Positions 22,891 through 35,198 of a stretch of 64,000 bases of DNA are shown here, in pieces. The DNA comes from Owenia fusiformis. Lineage: Eukaryota; Annelida; Polychaeta; Sabellida; Oweniidae. How positions within the stretch are numbered: position 1 is the first letter of the stretch; each line of letters starts with the position of its first letter. The notes under the pieces were generated by a model. The model saw nothing but the letters and a program-made list of their open reading frames with translations. It ran no database searches and had not been told where the DNA came from. The stretch covers positions 9,556,196 through 9,620,195 of the forward strand of contig CAIIXF020000004.1 of NCBI GenBank assembly GCA_903813345.2, given 5' to 3'. The position numbers and the translations under genes were made by a program.

Positions 22891-23533
22891 CCCTAGAAGC
22901 CCTAAGGGGGGGGGGGGTCAAAATGACCCCCCCTGTTAAGTTTTTTCCCCATAACCTTTTATTGGCATGTGACAGTGTCTTCAAATTTTCAGTAGCTGTA
23001 GCTACAGATATAACAAATGTTTTCTGAAAATCAGAAAAATTGTACATAGGGTAATTGATTTACTATGATGTAATCATCAGCTGCAATAGACAAAATCGGA
23101 AAAAGCTAGCACTATTTCTTCCATACATGTTATCTTTAGAATAAGATTACACAATCTTCCATCATCATAGTAGTTAAAGTAATTACACCAAATTGTAGAT
23201 AATTAAATGAACTATATTTTGAGAAAGTTTGAACATCCTAACTTTACTAATTTGTTATTAATTAATTATGATGTAATCATCAGCTCCGGTAGACAAAATC
23301 AGAAAAAAGCTAGCAGTAATTCTACCAAAGGTATTGTCTTAAGAATAAAATTACACAATCTTACATCATCGTAATTGTAAAAGTTTTTACACCAAGTTGT
23401 AGATAATTGAATGAAGTATACGTGGAAAAGGTTTGAACATCCTAGCTCTATTAATAAAAATTTTACAAGGGGGGTGCCCTTTTGACCCCCCTTAGGTGTT
23501 CGTGTGACTATTTTTACCTTAGGGCTTCTAGGG
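22891..23533. mobile_element. piggyBac-type MITE with TTAA target duplication
   Basis: TTAA flanks at 22887-22890 and 23534-23537. The ends CCCTAGAAGCCCTAAGG and its inverse fit the piggyBac pattern TTAA-CCCT. Subterminal runs GGGGGGGTCAAAATGACCCC and GGGGGGTGCCCTTTTGACCC are also typical of that superfamily. The interior holds a ~220-bp direct duplication (ATGATGTAATCATCAGCT at about 23066 and 23268). No transposase. Confidence 0.88.
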
Positions 23534-23559
23534 TTAATCATTTTTGACAGAACTATTGT

Positions 23560-25380
23560 TTATTAAGACTTCTCAGGTCAGCCTCACATACCCGGGCTCA
23601 CATGTCTCGTGCGATTGTAAACAAAAAATGTAAATTGTGAAGTTACAAACAACTCGGTTTAATTATTTGATAGTGGTCATACAATATCCTGTTAAATGGT
23701 TATTATGTCGTTGTGAGAAGTTCCATCAGAAATTCACCACGAGTGACGCAAAGCGCTACCTTTTGGTATTTATTCGCCATCAGCGATGTCAATAACGATC
23801 AGCAATTTCAACATATCATCAATAAACATAATATGATATACGCTCTTTCCCTGAAATCTTCCCAGTGATCATTATTCAAAACCGATCATCACACTGACTT
23901 ATTTACCCTATGAAAAATGAGGTTGCACAAGTGAAGTTTCAGGACACCGGCATATCCAGGTTTGTTTTCTATTAAGCGTTCTCATTCTCATTATTTTCGA
24001 GAAATCCAGCATCATTTTGGTTAAGAAAAATTCTACGGTCTGCTGGATCTATTTTGACAGTTTTGCTTTAGCAAGATATTTTAACAAATTGACTGTTTCT
24101 ACACTGAATAAAAAACATTTTCTCGGGAATATTTGGATCTGGAGATACGCAGCGTTAAATATGTGACATATACATTGGAATATATATATAAGTTGTATAT
24201 GTCACGATATCAATTCTATATTCAGATGTTTTCAAGTATAACATTTTCAAGATGCGATGACTTGCAGAAATAAATAGGAAGTAATCGTTTAGTTGATTGA
24301 ATTATGGGAGTAGAGAAGTCAATGATTTAATGAATAAGAGCAAATGTTTTTAATTTGAACAGGTCAGTCATCAAATGACATTGAAGATTAACTTAAATAG
24401 ATTGTCTATCTATATATTTTTATGCATGAGAGACATGTTATAATGTTGGTGAACTAATGATTATGATAATTTCACCTGTTCACATCAAGTTCCTATCATG
24501 ATTGTAAACTGACCGGGAGTAATTCTCTTATTATTTACTCATTATGAACAGAAATTTAATATTTAAATCGCTTTGAAGGCGTCAATAAATGTCAATTTGA
24601 CGTTCAATAAAAATCCGTCAATAATTTACTGATAACTTGCACATTTGAAGAGGTAAAACTTACAGCAATCAACCGAGGATTTACATGTAAACTCAATTGC
24701 ATTTGTTTTTCGCGGGAAAAAGTTTCTCCCATTGACGACACAGATAAAAGCGGCTCATTATAATATTCATAAGCTGACTTTGTGGAAACGTGATTGAATA
24801 AACCCTGTCAAAAATACGAAAAAATGCGGCCGTCGCCGCCGAATCATCACCGTGTCTGAGGGCGAGGGACCGTTCAGCTAATACGTGTGAACGAACGGTC
24901 GTCGTAGTGTTTTGAAAATGTCAAGGACTGTGGGTTGTCATGTTGTTTATCGAAACTACAAGCTAGGATGTTGAGATATTGACATATGGTATGACCGACA
25001 TGTACCATTCAGGGTAACCGTAATGAAGCTCACACTCCCTTAAACGTTTACCATGGCCTTGACCTCGGAGTTTGGACCTGGTTTACGTTTGGCGATTTAA
25101 CAAGATCAACATGTTCCACCGATTATAATTCATGTTATTTCAGAAAAAATGTAGATTGACCAACTCGCCAAGGGGAAGCTTTTTTCTAGGGGGTAGCTTT
25201 TCGACAGTCTCGGCAAAAAATCATGCAAAAAGTGCGCAGGTAAAAAAAACTGCATGATTTTGAACGAATTTCTGGCCACGGGGTAGCTCCGCTCCTCCAG
25301 CTCCCACTGGCTAATTGGTAAATTAATTTAGGGGGGGGGCATCAATTTATCAAATTGATAACTTGGCGAACAATCTGATC
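23560..25380. other. No gene seen; one dispersed repeat at about 23870-24090
   Basis: 23870-24090 (ATTCAAAACCGATCATCACA .. TTTTGACAGTTTTGCT) is a diverged direct match to 31866-32070. The rest has no recognisable coding exon, RNA or element border. Confidence 0.45.
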
Positions 25381-25384
25381 AACT

Positions 25385-26825
25385 CATTATGTCACCACCA
25401 AAAGTGGTGACATATTGTTATGGTCTCCGTTTTTTTGCGACGGCGGTTGGCGTCCGGCGGTTGGAGGTTGGCGTCCGGCGGTTGGCGTCTGTAACAATTT
25501 CTTACAACTTCCTATAACTTAACAAATACTGTTTAGACTGACTTCAATTTTTTTCTAAATCATCTACATGTTCTCAGAAGTTCAAATCTGACTTTAGATT
25601 TGACATTTGACCTTCAATGACCTTCTCAAGGTCAAAAAGGTCTTTTTTCAACTTGCTTCACATTGACTAAATTTTTTTTCAAAATCATCTACATGTTCTC
25701 AGAAATTCAAATCTGACTTTAGATTTGACATTTGACCTTCAAATCTGACTTTAGATTTGACACTTGACCTTCAATGACCTTCTCAAAGTCAAAAAAGGTC
25801 AAAAAGGTCTGTTTTCAACTTGCTTCAAATTGACTGAATTTTTTTTCAAAATCATCTACGTGTTCTCAGAAATTCAAATCTGACTTAAGATTTGACTTAA
25901 GATTTGACATTTGACCTTCAATGACCTTCTCAAGGTCAAAAAAGGTCAAAAAGGTCTGTTTTCAACTTGCTTCAAATTGACTAAAAAAAATTTTCAAAAT
26001 CATCTACGTGTTCTCAGAAATTCAAATCTGACTTTAGATTTGACTTAAGATTTGACATTTGACCTTCAATGACCTTCTCAAAGTCAAAAAAGGTCAAAAA
26101 GGTCTTTTTTCAACTTGCTTCAAATTGACTAAATTTTTTTTTCAAAATCATCTACACGTTCTTCGAAATTCAAATCTGACTTTAGATTTGACATTTGACC
26201 TTCAATGACCTTCTCAATGTCAAAAAAGGTCAAAAAGGTATTTTTTCATCTTCCTTCAAATTGACTAAAAAATTTTTTCAAAATCATCTACATGTTCTCA
26301 GAAATTCAAATATGACTTTAGATTTGACTTTAGATTTGACATTTGACCTTCAATGACCTTCTCAAGGTCAAAAAAGGTCAAAAAGTTCTTTTTTTAACTT
26401 GCTTCAAATTGACTAATTTTTTTTTTCAAAATCATCTACATGTTCTCAGAAATTCAAATCTGACTTTAGATTTGACATTTGACCTTTAATGACCTTCTCA
26501 AGGTCAAAAAAGGTCAAAAAGGTCTGTTTTCAACTTGCTTCAAATTGACCAAATTTTTTTTTCAAAATCATCTACATCTTTTCAGAAGTTTAAATTTGAC
26601 TTTACAAGTTCTCAGAAGTTCATATCTGACTTAAGATTTGACCTTTGACCTTCAATGACCTTCTCAAGGTCAAAAAGGTCTTTTTTCAACTTGCTTCAAA
26701 TTGTATAATTTTTTTTTCAAAATCATCTACATGTTCTCAGAAGTTCTTCTTAAGGTCAAAAGGTATTTTCCAACTTGCTTTAAATTGACCAAATTGTTTT
26801 AGGTGGTGACATTTTGTCATGTTAA
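25385..26825. repeat. ~175-bp tandem array in a GTCACCACC-ended element
   Basis: The left border has the hairpin GTCACCACCAAAAGTGGTGAC followed by GGCGGTTGGCGTCCGGCGG repeats. The right border reads AGGTGGTGACATTTTGTCAT. Between them about eight units repeat GACCTTCAATGACCTTCTCA, AAGGTCAAAAAGGTC, TTTTCAACTTGCTTCAAATT and TCAAAATCATCTACATGTTC. A short related stretch occurs at 63762-63825. Likely a non-autonomous transposon with an expanded internal satellite; family not identified. Confidence 0.75.
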
Positions 26826-26921
26826 TGCCTTGTTTATTATTTGAAATCAAGTCGCACATCAGTCGGTTCCCACCCAAATGCAAATCATTAAATGTCTTTG
26901 TTAAATTCACATACTAAATAT

Positions 26922-29900
26922 TAGCGGGGTCAGATGTCCTTTTTTGTTCGGCTTTTTCAGGAAAGCAACAAACTTGGCACAGTTGTAGAATCATATGATA
27001 TGAGTAAAAAATGATTTCAGGGCAAGTGATTTGGGGCGGTCTTCATGGATTTTTTAGCCTCTGACCCCCCACCCCTACCAGACTGGGAGGGGTATATTAT
27101 TAAAATTAAATAAAAATGGTTTTAAAGTATTTTTCTTTAAATGACTTCATTCGGTGATTGCTTTGAGCCTTGAAATTGTGTAAAACCCAATTAAGAAGTT
27201 GTCTGTAGCAAGAAAAACTCATTTTAACCCAATTATCTAAGAATAATTCGTTGTTTAAAGGGCCAAATACGGAACATCCAGTACTGTATTTCAAGAATGT
27301 GATGTCTGATAGTCCTGAAAAAATTCATAGTAGTAGAGGTTTAAGTGTTTATCACAGATAGAAAATATACCACGGGTGGCTCATGTATTTTTTGAGAAAA
27401 AAATTCTCGAAATTTCAATTTTTAAGTGCATGCAGCTCAGGGGTAACCTTATTTTACCTTAATAATTTTTAAAATGTGCAATGTATGCATCTCATATGAG
27501 GTCAAAATGATGCATAGAGCATTGTTTTGTCATATTATTCCTAATAAGATTTAAAAAAATTATTGGAAATTTTTCAAAAATCCAAATTTTCATTTTCGCT
27601 TCTAAAAGGCCAGGGGTAACCATATTTTACCTTAATAATTTTCAAGATATGTAATAAATGCATCTCAAATTAGCTCAAAATGGTGCATATAGCTTTGTTT
27701 TATCAGATTACCCTTGATTAGATGTAGAAAAATGATTTTACATTTCTTAAAAATCTAAATTTTCATTTTAGCTTATTGTGGCCTATGGGTAGCCATATTT
27801 TACCTTAATAATTTTCAAAGTACAAGACATATGCATCTCAAATGAGCTTTAAAGGTTTTTTTAATCTTCTTTTGTCATATATTATTTCTAGGGAATGTAA
27901 AAAATGTTTGGAAACTTGAAAAAATGATATTTTCATATTAGGCCATAAGAATTAGATTCTCTGGTTTGCGTCCTGGCAGAATCCAAATCATGCAAGGGTA
28001 TAAGGAAACAAACACAAACTCAAAAAAAACACAAACTTGTTTGCTGAGAAATGTATACATTTTATGGGCATTAAAAGGAATGACATACCAATTTGCAGTG
28101 ATACAAACACAGATCTATACGTTTATACAATATATTCAAATATAGGTATTATTCAAGGGTAAAAATAAAAAAATGTATGCCTAAGTAATCAATAACACTG
28201 TCAATTTTGACGCACATCAATTTATCCGCCATTTCGTCTGATTCTGATTGAATGAAATGCGATGTTACTTTCAGACCCTTGTGGTTGCTATTTGGATGTG
28301 TTTGTTTTTTTCTGATTTAGTCAAAATCATGCAAGCAAGGGGAAGCAAAACAAAGAATCTAATTCTTACGGCCTTAGCTTTTGATGCCATTTTTCCGTAA
28401 TAATTTAAATAAAGATATATCACACTTGTTACTCAAACGAGCTCAAAATGTTGATTATAGTCAAGTTTTGCCATTTATTCCTTCTGAAATAAGAAAAAAT
28501 TATAAAAAATCTCAACATCCATTTATTTATTTATATAAAGAATCACAACATCCATTTATTCCTTTTTAGTACCACTAGCTCAATACTGTACTATAGTTTT
28601 ATTGAGCACTTTTCTAAGATTTGAAAATGTTTGACAGTCCAGTTTGTACTGAGTAGTAGCATTGTTAAGATTCTATGTATAATCATATGAAAATATAATC
28701 CAAATCCATAAAACATAATCAAACAGGTCAGGATTTATAGATTCTGACAGTCTCCCCTATGGCTACATAGCCGAGAGCAAATGAGATATGATTTCAAACA
28801 TTTGCATATGTTCCCTCAACACTCCTTAAACATCAAACAAGTTTTTTGCATGCCTCGGATGCAACATCTTTTGTTATTATACAGATATCCGCCTCATAGG
28901 ACCTACATTTTCATATGTTGTGGCCCCAGTATCAGCAGTGGGAGAAGTCCAACCACATTCATGTGGTGATAGAAACTGTGGGTTAGAATGCATCAGAATA
29001 ACAAATGACTCTACAACTGCAATGTTTCTAAAAAAATATTCAAAGTTTAAAAACAACTGCAATAGCTCCGGGTATACACCTTCCATTCCTTCAAATCAGA
29101 TGATTTAGAGAAGTAGTAGAATGCAAAGGTGACATATCAAATCCATTGATTGCATGAAAAATTGGGAGGGCTAAACTTTGGTCATGGCCAAGTGGTCTTG
29201 TAATATTGTGGGCAGGTAGATATTGGAAGGATTTCCCCTTACCATATGCAATCCAAATTGACATTTTCAGTTTTACTACATCAAAATCAATTGTTAGGCA
29301 ATGATTGAAGCAGTCTCTCGTATGGAGAAATATCCTTGATGGCGCCTAAGACATTGCATTACTTGGTCAATATCATCTTGCCATGTTCTTGAGGGTTTCA
29401 GTGTTGATGCCTGGAAGGAGGACAGCTCCCTCTTGTTCCCACTACATCTTGGATTGCATTTGGTAAAAGAAAATCCATTCAATAACTATCTGTGCATGAT
29501 ATTGCAAGATCAATTGGCCATGACCAAAGTTTAGTCCTCCCCATTTTTCATTCAATCATTCTATGCGATGTCACATCTGCATTTAACTACTACTCTAAAT
29601 CATCTGATTTGGAGGAATGGAAGGTGTACCCAGAGGTGATGCAAGTGTTCTTTAACCTAATATCTTTATATAATACTTCATTGATTTATCATTTTATATC
29701 TCAGTATGAATATATGAACATATGAATATGACAAAATGCCATTTTGAGCTTATTTAAGTTGCAAATGTGACATATCTTGAAAATTATTATGGTAAAATGA
29801 GGCCACCTATAACCAGTCAAAAGCTAAATCGAAATCTGATCATTTTTTCCATCTCCTTAGAAATGGTTTGACAAAACTAGATTACATACACCATTTCAAG

Positions 29901-31341
29901 CTCATTTGAGATGCATATATGTAACATACTTTGAAAATTATTATCTTAAGTATGGTTACCCCTGGGCTGTCAAAAGCTCAAATATAAAATTTAGATTTTT
30001 AGATATTAGATATTTAGAAATGTCAAATTATGTTTTTATACATTATTAGGGGAAATATGATAACAAGACTTCTGGTATATGAACCACTTTGAGCTCATTT
30101 TAGATGCATATGTAATAATATGTAATTATTATGTTAAAAATATGGTCAAATAGAAAATTCAGATTTTTAAGAAATGTCCAATAATTTTTCTACATCTTAT
30201 TTGGGGTATGATAAAACAGGACTATATGCACCATTTTGAGCTCATTTGAGATGCATATATTACATATCTTGAAAATTATTATGTTAAAATATGGTTACCC
30301 CTGGACCATCTGAAGCTTAAATGAAAATTTAGAGTTTTAAGAATTATCAATCATTTTCTACATCTTATTAGGGTTAATATGATTAAAAAAGACTAGATGC
30401 ACCATATTGAGCTCATTTGAGATGGATATATTACATATTTTAAAAATTATTAAGGTACAATATGGTTACCCCTGGCCCTTCAGAAGCGAAAATGAAAATT
30501 AGATTTAAAAAAATTCCAATCTTTTTTTACTTCTAATTAGCAATATTATGACAAAACAAGACTAGATGCACCATTTTGAGCTCATTTGAGATGGATATAT
30601 TACATATTTTGAAAATTATTAAGGTACAATATGGTTACCCCTGGCCATTCAGAATCGAAAATGAAAATTTGAATTTTTTTTTGATTCCAATCTTTTTTGT
30701 ACATCTAATTAGCAATAATATGACAAAACAAGACTAGAAGCAACATTCTGAGCTCATATGAGATGCATACATTGACTATCTTAAAAATTATTGAGGTAAG
30801 ATAAGGTTACCCCTGAGCCAAATGCACAAAAAATTGAAATTTCGATATTTTTTTTCTCTGAGAATACATCAGCTACCAAAGCAATATTTTCTATCTGCAA
30901 TAAACACTTATACTTCTATTACTGTGAATTTTTTTAAGGCTATTAGTCATCACATTCTTGAAATACAGTAATCGATGTCCCATATTTGGCCCTTCAAATA
31001 ATGACTTTTTCCTGGATAATTGGGTTTAAATGTATTTTCCTCACTAAATACCACTTCTAAAATGAGTTTTACATCATTTCAAGGCTCAAAGCAATCACCA
31101 AATGAAGTCATTTAAACAAAAATACTTTAAAACCATTTTTATTTATTTTTTATAATTTACCCCTCCCCACCTGATAGGGGTGGGGGTCAGAGGTAAAAAA
31201 ATCCATGAAGACCACCCCCAACCACTTGCCCTGAAATCATTTTCCACTCAAATCATATGTTTCTACAAATGTGCCAAGTTTGTTGCTTTCCTGAAAAAGC
31301 CGAACAAAAAAGGGGTTATATCTGGACATCTGATCCCGCTA
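26922..31341. mobile_element. 4.4-kb palindromic foldback element with tandem repeats in both arms
   Basis: The ends TAGCGGGGTCAGATGTCC and the inverse of TAGCGGGATCAGATGTCC close a structure whose arms match inward for more than 1 kb. Matches include the AAAAAGCCGAACAAAAAAG region, CCCCACCCCTACC / GGTAGGGGTGGGG, and ACTTTGGTCATGGCC at 29172 against 29515 near the centre. Arms 27440-27940 and 29740-30830 consist of ~165-bp units with ATTTTACCTTAATAATTTT and GAGCTCATTTGAGATGCAT. No transposase was recognised. Arm divergence suggests an old element. Confidence 0.78.
27941..28373. mobile_element. TTA-flanked MITE nested in the foldback element
   Basis: TTA flanks at 27938-27940 and 28374-28376. 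The inverted ends are GGCCATAAGAATTAGATTCT and AGAATCTAATTCTTACGGCC. The host tandem unit (TTTTCATATTA then GCTTTTGATGCC) continues across it. The TTA target suggests PIF/Harbinger mobilisation. Confidence 0.8.
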
Positions 31342-32265
31342 TATGTACCATATATGTGTTACAATGCGATAACTGATTTATAATTCTGATTAATCGATCT
31401 CATACTAAATATGTACGATATGTGTTATAATGCAGTCACTGATTTATTATTCTGATTTATTGATCTCGTTTCTTATTCTTATTTATTTTTATCATCGTTC
31501 TATGATGACATAAGTCTATATTCGCTGTATCTCATTCATACTGAGATTATATTCTTAGTAGATAGAACGCGAGAATATATATTGTATCCAGGGAGTGAGG
31601 TAGATATTTTTGTATTTGTCCCTCTATATCTGGGGTTCTGAACAAACATATTTGTGTCATCCCGATCACGTTCCTTCATTTTAGAGAAATAAAAAGATCT
31701 TCGTATAAGAAATTGGATACTCCTGACTTATCCTTCGAGATAATTTTATATTTCGGTGGGTCAAAATTGTTCTCTGAATATATGAGGGTTATGTTATGAG
31801 AGGTTTGGGATATAGGGTATATCCTGAGGGAAATATAGATATTATATTTCCCGAGGGATGTAACCCATATTCAAAACCGAGCATCACATAACTAATTTTT
31901 CCTATGGCAAGGTTTCACAAGTGAGGATTTGAGAACAACCATGCATATCCAGGCCTGTTTTCTTTAAAGTGTTCTCATTCTCATAATTTTTGAGAAATTC
32001 ATCAACATTTTGATAGGACAAATTCCACTGCATCCATTTTGACAGTTTTGCTGTAGGAAGGCACATTGCCCTAATTTTCTTAGGAGATACATATTATGCA
32101 ATTATATAGTATAATAAAATTAACATTTGCAAAAGAACGAACTATTTACATGATGTTTGTAGAATTTGTGTTTCAGAGCATTGACTTCCATCATGATATG
32201 TACTTGAAACCTGACTTGTCGTAGGATAAATACATACGTACATGTCATCCCCAGGTATCAACATC
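31342..32265. other. No gene seen; hairpin at 31795-31880 and dispersed repeat at 31866-32070
   Basis: ATAGGGTATATCCTGAGGGA pairs with the inverse TATTTCCCGAGGGATGTAACCC at about 31812-31872. The following 200 bp match 23870-24090. Otherwise featureless. Confidence 0.45.
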
Positions 32266-32268
32266 TAA

Positions 32269-32759
32269 CACCCCAGTCACATTTGTCGTGCGGAGGGCGT
32301 GCGTCGACCGCAGATCAATTAAATCAGTGTATTTCTGCGGCGAGCGTAGGAAAATTACGCTCGCCTTGCGGCCTCCTTGTGGCGTATCCAGTTTTTTAGA
32401 GGTCGCAGGGTCGCCGTAGAAATTATAACTCGGAGTTATAATATTTGTTCATTTCTGAGGTCCCCGTAGAAATCAATAGGCTCAACAAGATTGAATCATT
32501 ATTTGTCAATGTTTCACGATCACTTTTCATTTCATATTACATCCTAGCACTTTGAATAACAATTATAAATTGTCCTGATGTAAATAAAATGAAAAAAATT
32601 ATTATTTATCAATAGAAATTTAAAATTCACCGTGCGGCTGCCGTGGGAAATGTGACTGCAAAAGTATGAGAGCGTAGAAATTCTGCGGCGAGCGTAGAAA
32701 AGCTACTGGCCGCAGAAATGATAGACCGCAAGGTCGCCGTAGGAAATGTGACTGGGGTG
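32269..32759. mobile_element. TAA-flanked MITE, CACCCCAGTCACATTT ends
   Basis: TAA flanks at 32266-32268 and 32760-32762, inverted ends CACCCCAGTCACATTT. The subterminal regions are rich in CGCAGAAAT/GCGGCGAGCGTAG words in both orientations. A TWA target fits PIF/Harbinger-type MITEs. It ends about 190 bp upstream of the TATA box of the small secreted gene. Confidence 0.85.
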
Positions 32760-32947
32760 TAAATCTTCCCGGTACATAACCCTTACATTTATACCAAGTT
32801 ACATATTTTTGAGGGGTTGGTTGGCATTTCATGTAAAGGTTTCTGTTAAAGATAAATAACTTGAAATGAAAAAAATAATTAATTTTCGGCTACAGGAGTG
32901 GTAGTTACGGTACCATTGTACCACAGTGGGAGGAGATAAGAAAATGC

Positions 32948-32954
32948 TATATAA
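32948..32954 (+). promoter_or_regulatory. TATA box of the small secreted protein gene
   Basis: TATATAA lies 72 bp before the ATG at 33020. The likely start site is about 32975-32985, leaving a 5' UTR of roughly 40 nt. Confidence 0.7.
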
Positions 32955-33019
32955 GTCGACGTTGCATTCAAACCAATCATTCTTTTAAAGTATACCTGAC
33001 GACAGACATCAACCTCGAC

Positions 33020-34272
33020 ATGAGAACTTTCGTTATTCTCGCTCTTTGCGCATTGGCAGTGTATGGTATGTCGAAATTTCCTCTGAATATTAATATATCG
33101 AGACGATAATTCTTTGGGATGTTTCATCCTTTGTTTTTATTTACTTTTTATATAAGAGAAAAATATGTTAAAGCAATTGAAATACAGCATACTTGTTTAC
33201 GCCTAGGGAAATGTATATCTGTGGTATTATGAAAAGCAAAACCTAAATACCATTAGCCTAATTTAGATTCTATTCTTTTCCCAGTCTTTGGCTGTTTTTG
33301 TGTATTTACCGTTTCAACAACTTGAAATACAGGGCGACACAAAAAGTATAACTATTGTAACAATGAATATATTCCAGGAAACTTTGGTCTGAAGAACATA
33401 TTATTATACAGGAATTTTCAGAAAAATGGATTCTGCCCAAAAATATCTTTGAAATGAAAAACTTAGCTAAGATGTCGAGCTTATTATATCTTGCAAGTCT
33501 GTACAATATCAAAAGGCTCATTCAAAGATTTAACTTCCAGAAAACATTGAATTCACACTTGTGTTAGCCCAAGAGCCTGCCTGCACATGTATACCACCAG
33601 GCAATGATACGGACATTTGTATTGGTACGACCGAAAGAAGTTGCCGGGACGATGGCGGCAGGTGTTTAGTTGACCCAGATCCGTTTGGTGATAACAACCC
33701 GTGCCCCGATGGCTTCGAACCTGGTAAATATATATACATTATTACTTCATGTTTGATTCAATAAAAAAAATAAAAAAATAATAAAAATAAATAAAATAAA
33801 AAATAAAATAAAAAATCTATACATTATGAGAGCCGTCTTTATACTCTCGGGGCAATGGCATCGTCGTTTTCCACTGGATCTAAAGACCCGGTGGCATGAC
33901 ATCTCGATTAGCAAGGTCTCGAGTGTTCCTACCTCACCTTGATAAGTTTGCCCGATTTAACCGACCACTGTGTAAATAAACGCCAGCTGGTTCTTAGTAG
34001 GAACAATCGAAACCTTGTGAATCAAGATGAGGCAATGGTACTCCTTTTGATTCTCAAATACATGTTGTAAGGAGCCTGGCTATTCTCTCCACTCCAGGAG
34101 CGAGCACCGTATAGAAATATTCACTAGTACTTTTGGCTGAACATAAATAAAATACACATATTTTCATCTTTCAGCAATATGGGTTCTCGGAGATTGTTGC
34201 GATCCACGTTACGAGGAGGCCCATACGTGTTGTACGCTTGTTGAAGTTACAACGACAAATGTTTTACAATAA
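33020..34272 (+). CDS. Small secreted cysteine-rich protein, 99 residues, three exons
   Basis: Coding exons 33020-33065, 33568-33723 and 34175-34272, joined in phase 1 at both introns (G/GTATGT..TTAG, G/GTAAAT..TTTCAG). The product begins MRTFVILALCALAVYA, a clear signal peptide with a likely cut after AVYA, then QEPACTCIPPGNDTDICIG and so on, ending TNVLQ. The 83-residue mature chain has ten cysteines, including two CC pairs, enough for five disulphides, and one Asn-Asp-Thr glycosylation site. An alternative exon-2 acceptor at 33539-33540 also keeps the frame but gives a poorer signal-peptide end. I do not recognise the family; secretion is certain in principle, the function unknown. A TATA box and poly(A) signals make it a compact, probably strongly expressed gene. 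Confidence 0.85.
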
Positions 34273-34305
34273 ACAGTACTAAGAAAGGATAAGAAAACGA
34301 ATAAA
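34268..34305 (+). terminator. Poly(A) signals of the small secreted gene
   Basis: AATAAA at 34268-34273 overlaps the TAA stop, and a second AATAAA at 34300-34305 follows. The second is the better-placed cleavage signal. Confidence 0.65.
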
Positions 34306-34309
34306 GATA

Positions 34310-35060
34310 AAATTAATCTTAAAAAATTTCTTATTCAAAAAATTATATGACAATGGCTTCTTAGACGCAGTCACCACTAATTGTTTACCACCCCCCCCCC
34401 CTTGTCATGATATGGACTATTTTGACACGACTGGCGTAAAAATCAGGGTGATTGGGGTAAAGGGGCAAAGTTATGATAGTCGGAATTTGGTGCCAATAAA
34501 AGTGAAATTCATTATAAACTTTTGAAAGTTACCTTGTTTCTAATGCTGTATAAAATGCAAAGCCATCATTGAGACTGCTCATGTTGATACATAAACATTT
34601 CGTATTTATATAAACTTTCCTTCCCAATATGCTTTCTTTCATGAAAATCGAGTCACTATGGATGGACTCTCCTATGGCTTTTTCAAAAGCAAATAATTAA
34701 GTATTCGCGACGTGCGTTCTTTTCACGAATTTGAGGGAAAAACTTTTACAAAAACTACTTTAAGAATGCCATCGATTTTTGCATGTTTATGAACGTCTAT
34801 GCAAACGACGTCGGATTGCTAACTTTTAATGCTCAAATGCAGTTGATTTTCCGATACCTTATAAAACTATATTTTCGAGTTGTATTAAAAAAGGTAAAAT
34901 AACACACGTGAAAATGGCAGCCATTTTTCAAAATGGCCGCCTCCTACTAAAAGTGTCGTTAGACAGTGTGCGATGCCATGCACATAGTATTCACATATCA
35001 ATTAAGAACGAAATCGCTATACATATTTACTTTTCAAGTTAAAGAAAAATCGTGAGACAT
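34310..35060. other. No gene seen
   Basis: AT-rich sequence with a C11 run near 34391 and no coding or repeat structure that I can define. Confidence 0.45.
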
Positions 35061-35198
35061 GTCGCAAAAAGCTGGCGCACTTGTTTTTTTAGGGTATCGC
35101 ATGAATGTAACTTTAATTCTTCGGAATATAAGATAATATTCTAATTAAAATCATATACCATTTTAAAGCTGCTTTAATGAAGTTTTCAAATCAAGCAC

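Noticed and set aside
33541-33567. Earlier acceptor for exon 2 of the small secreted gene
   Set aside because: Both acceptors keep the frame, but the later one gives a standard signal-peptide cut (AVYA/QEPAC). The earlier one is kept only as an alternative.
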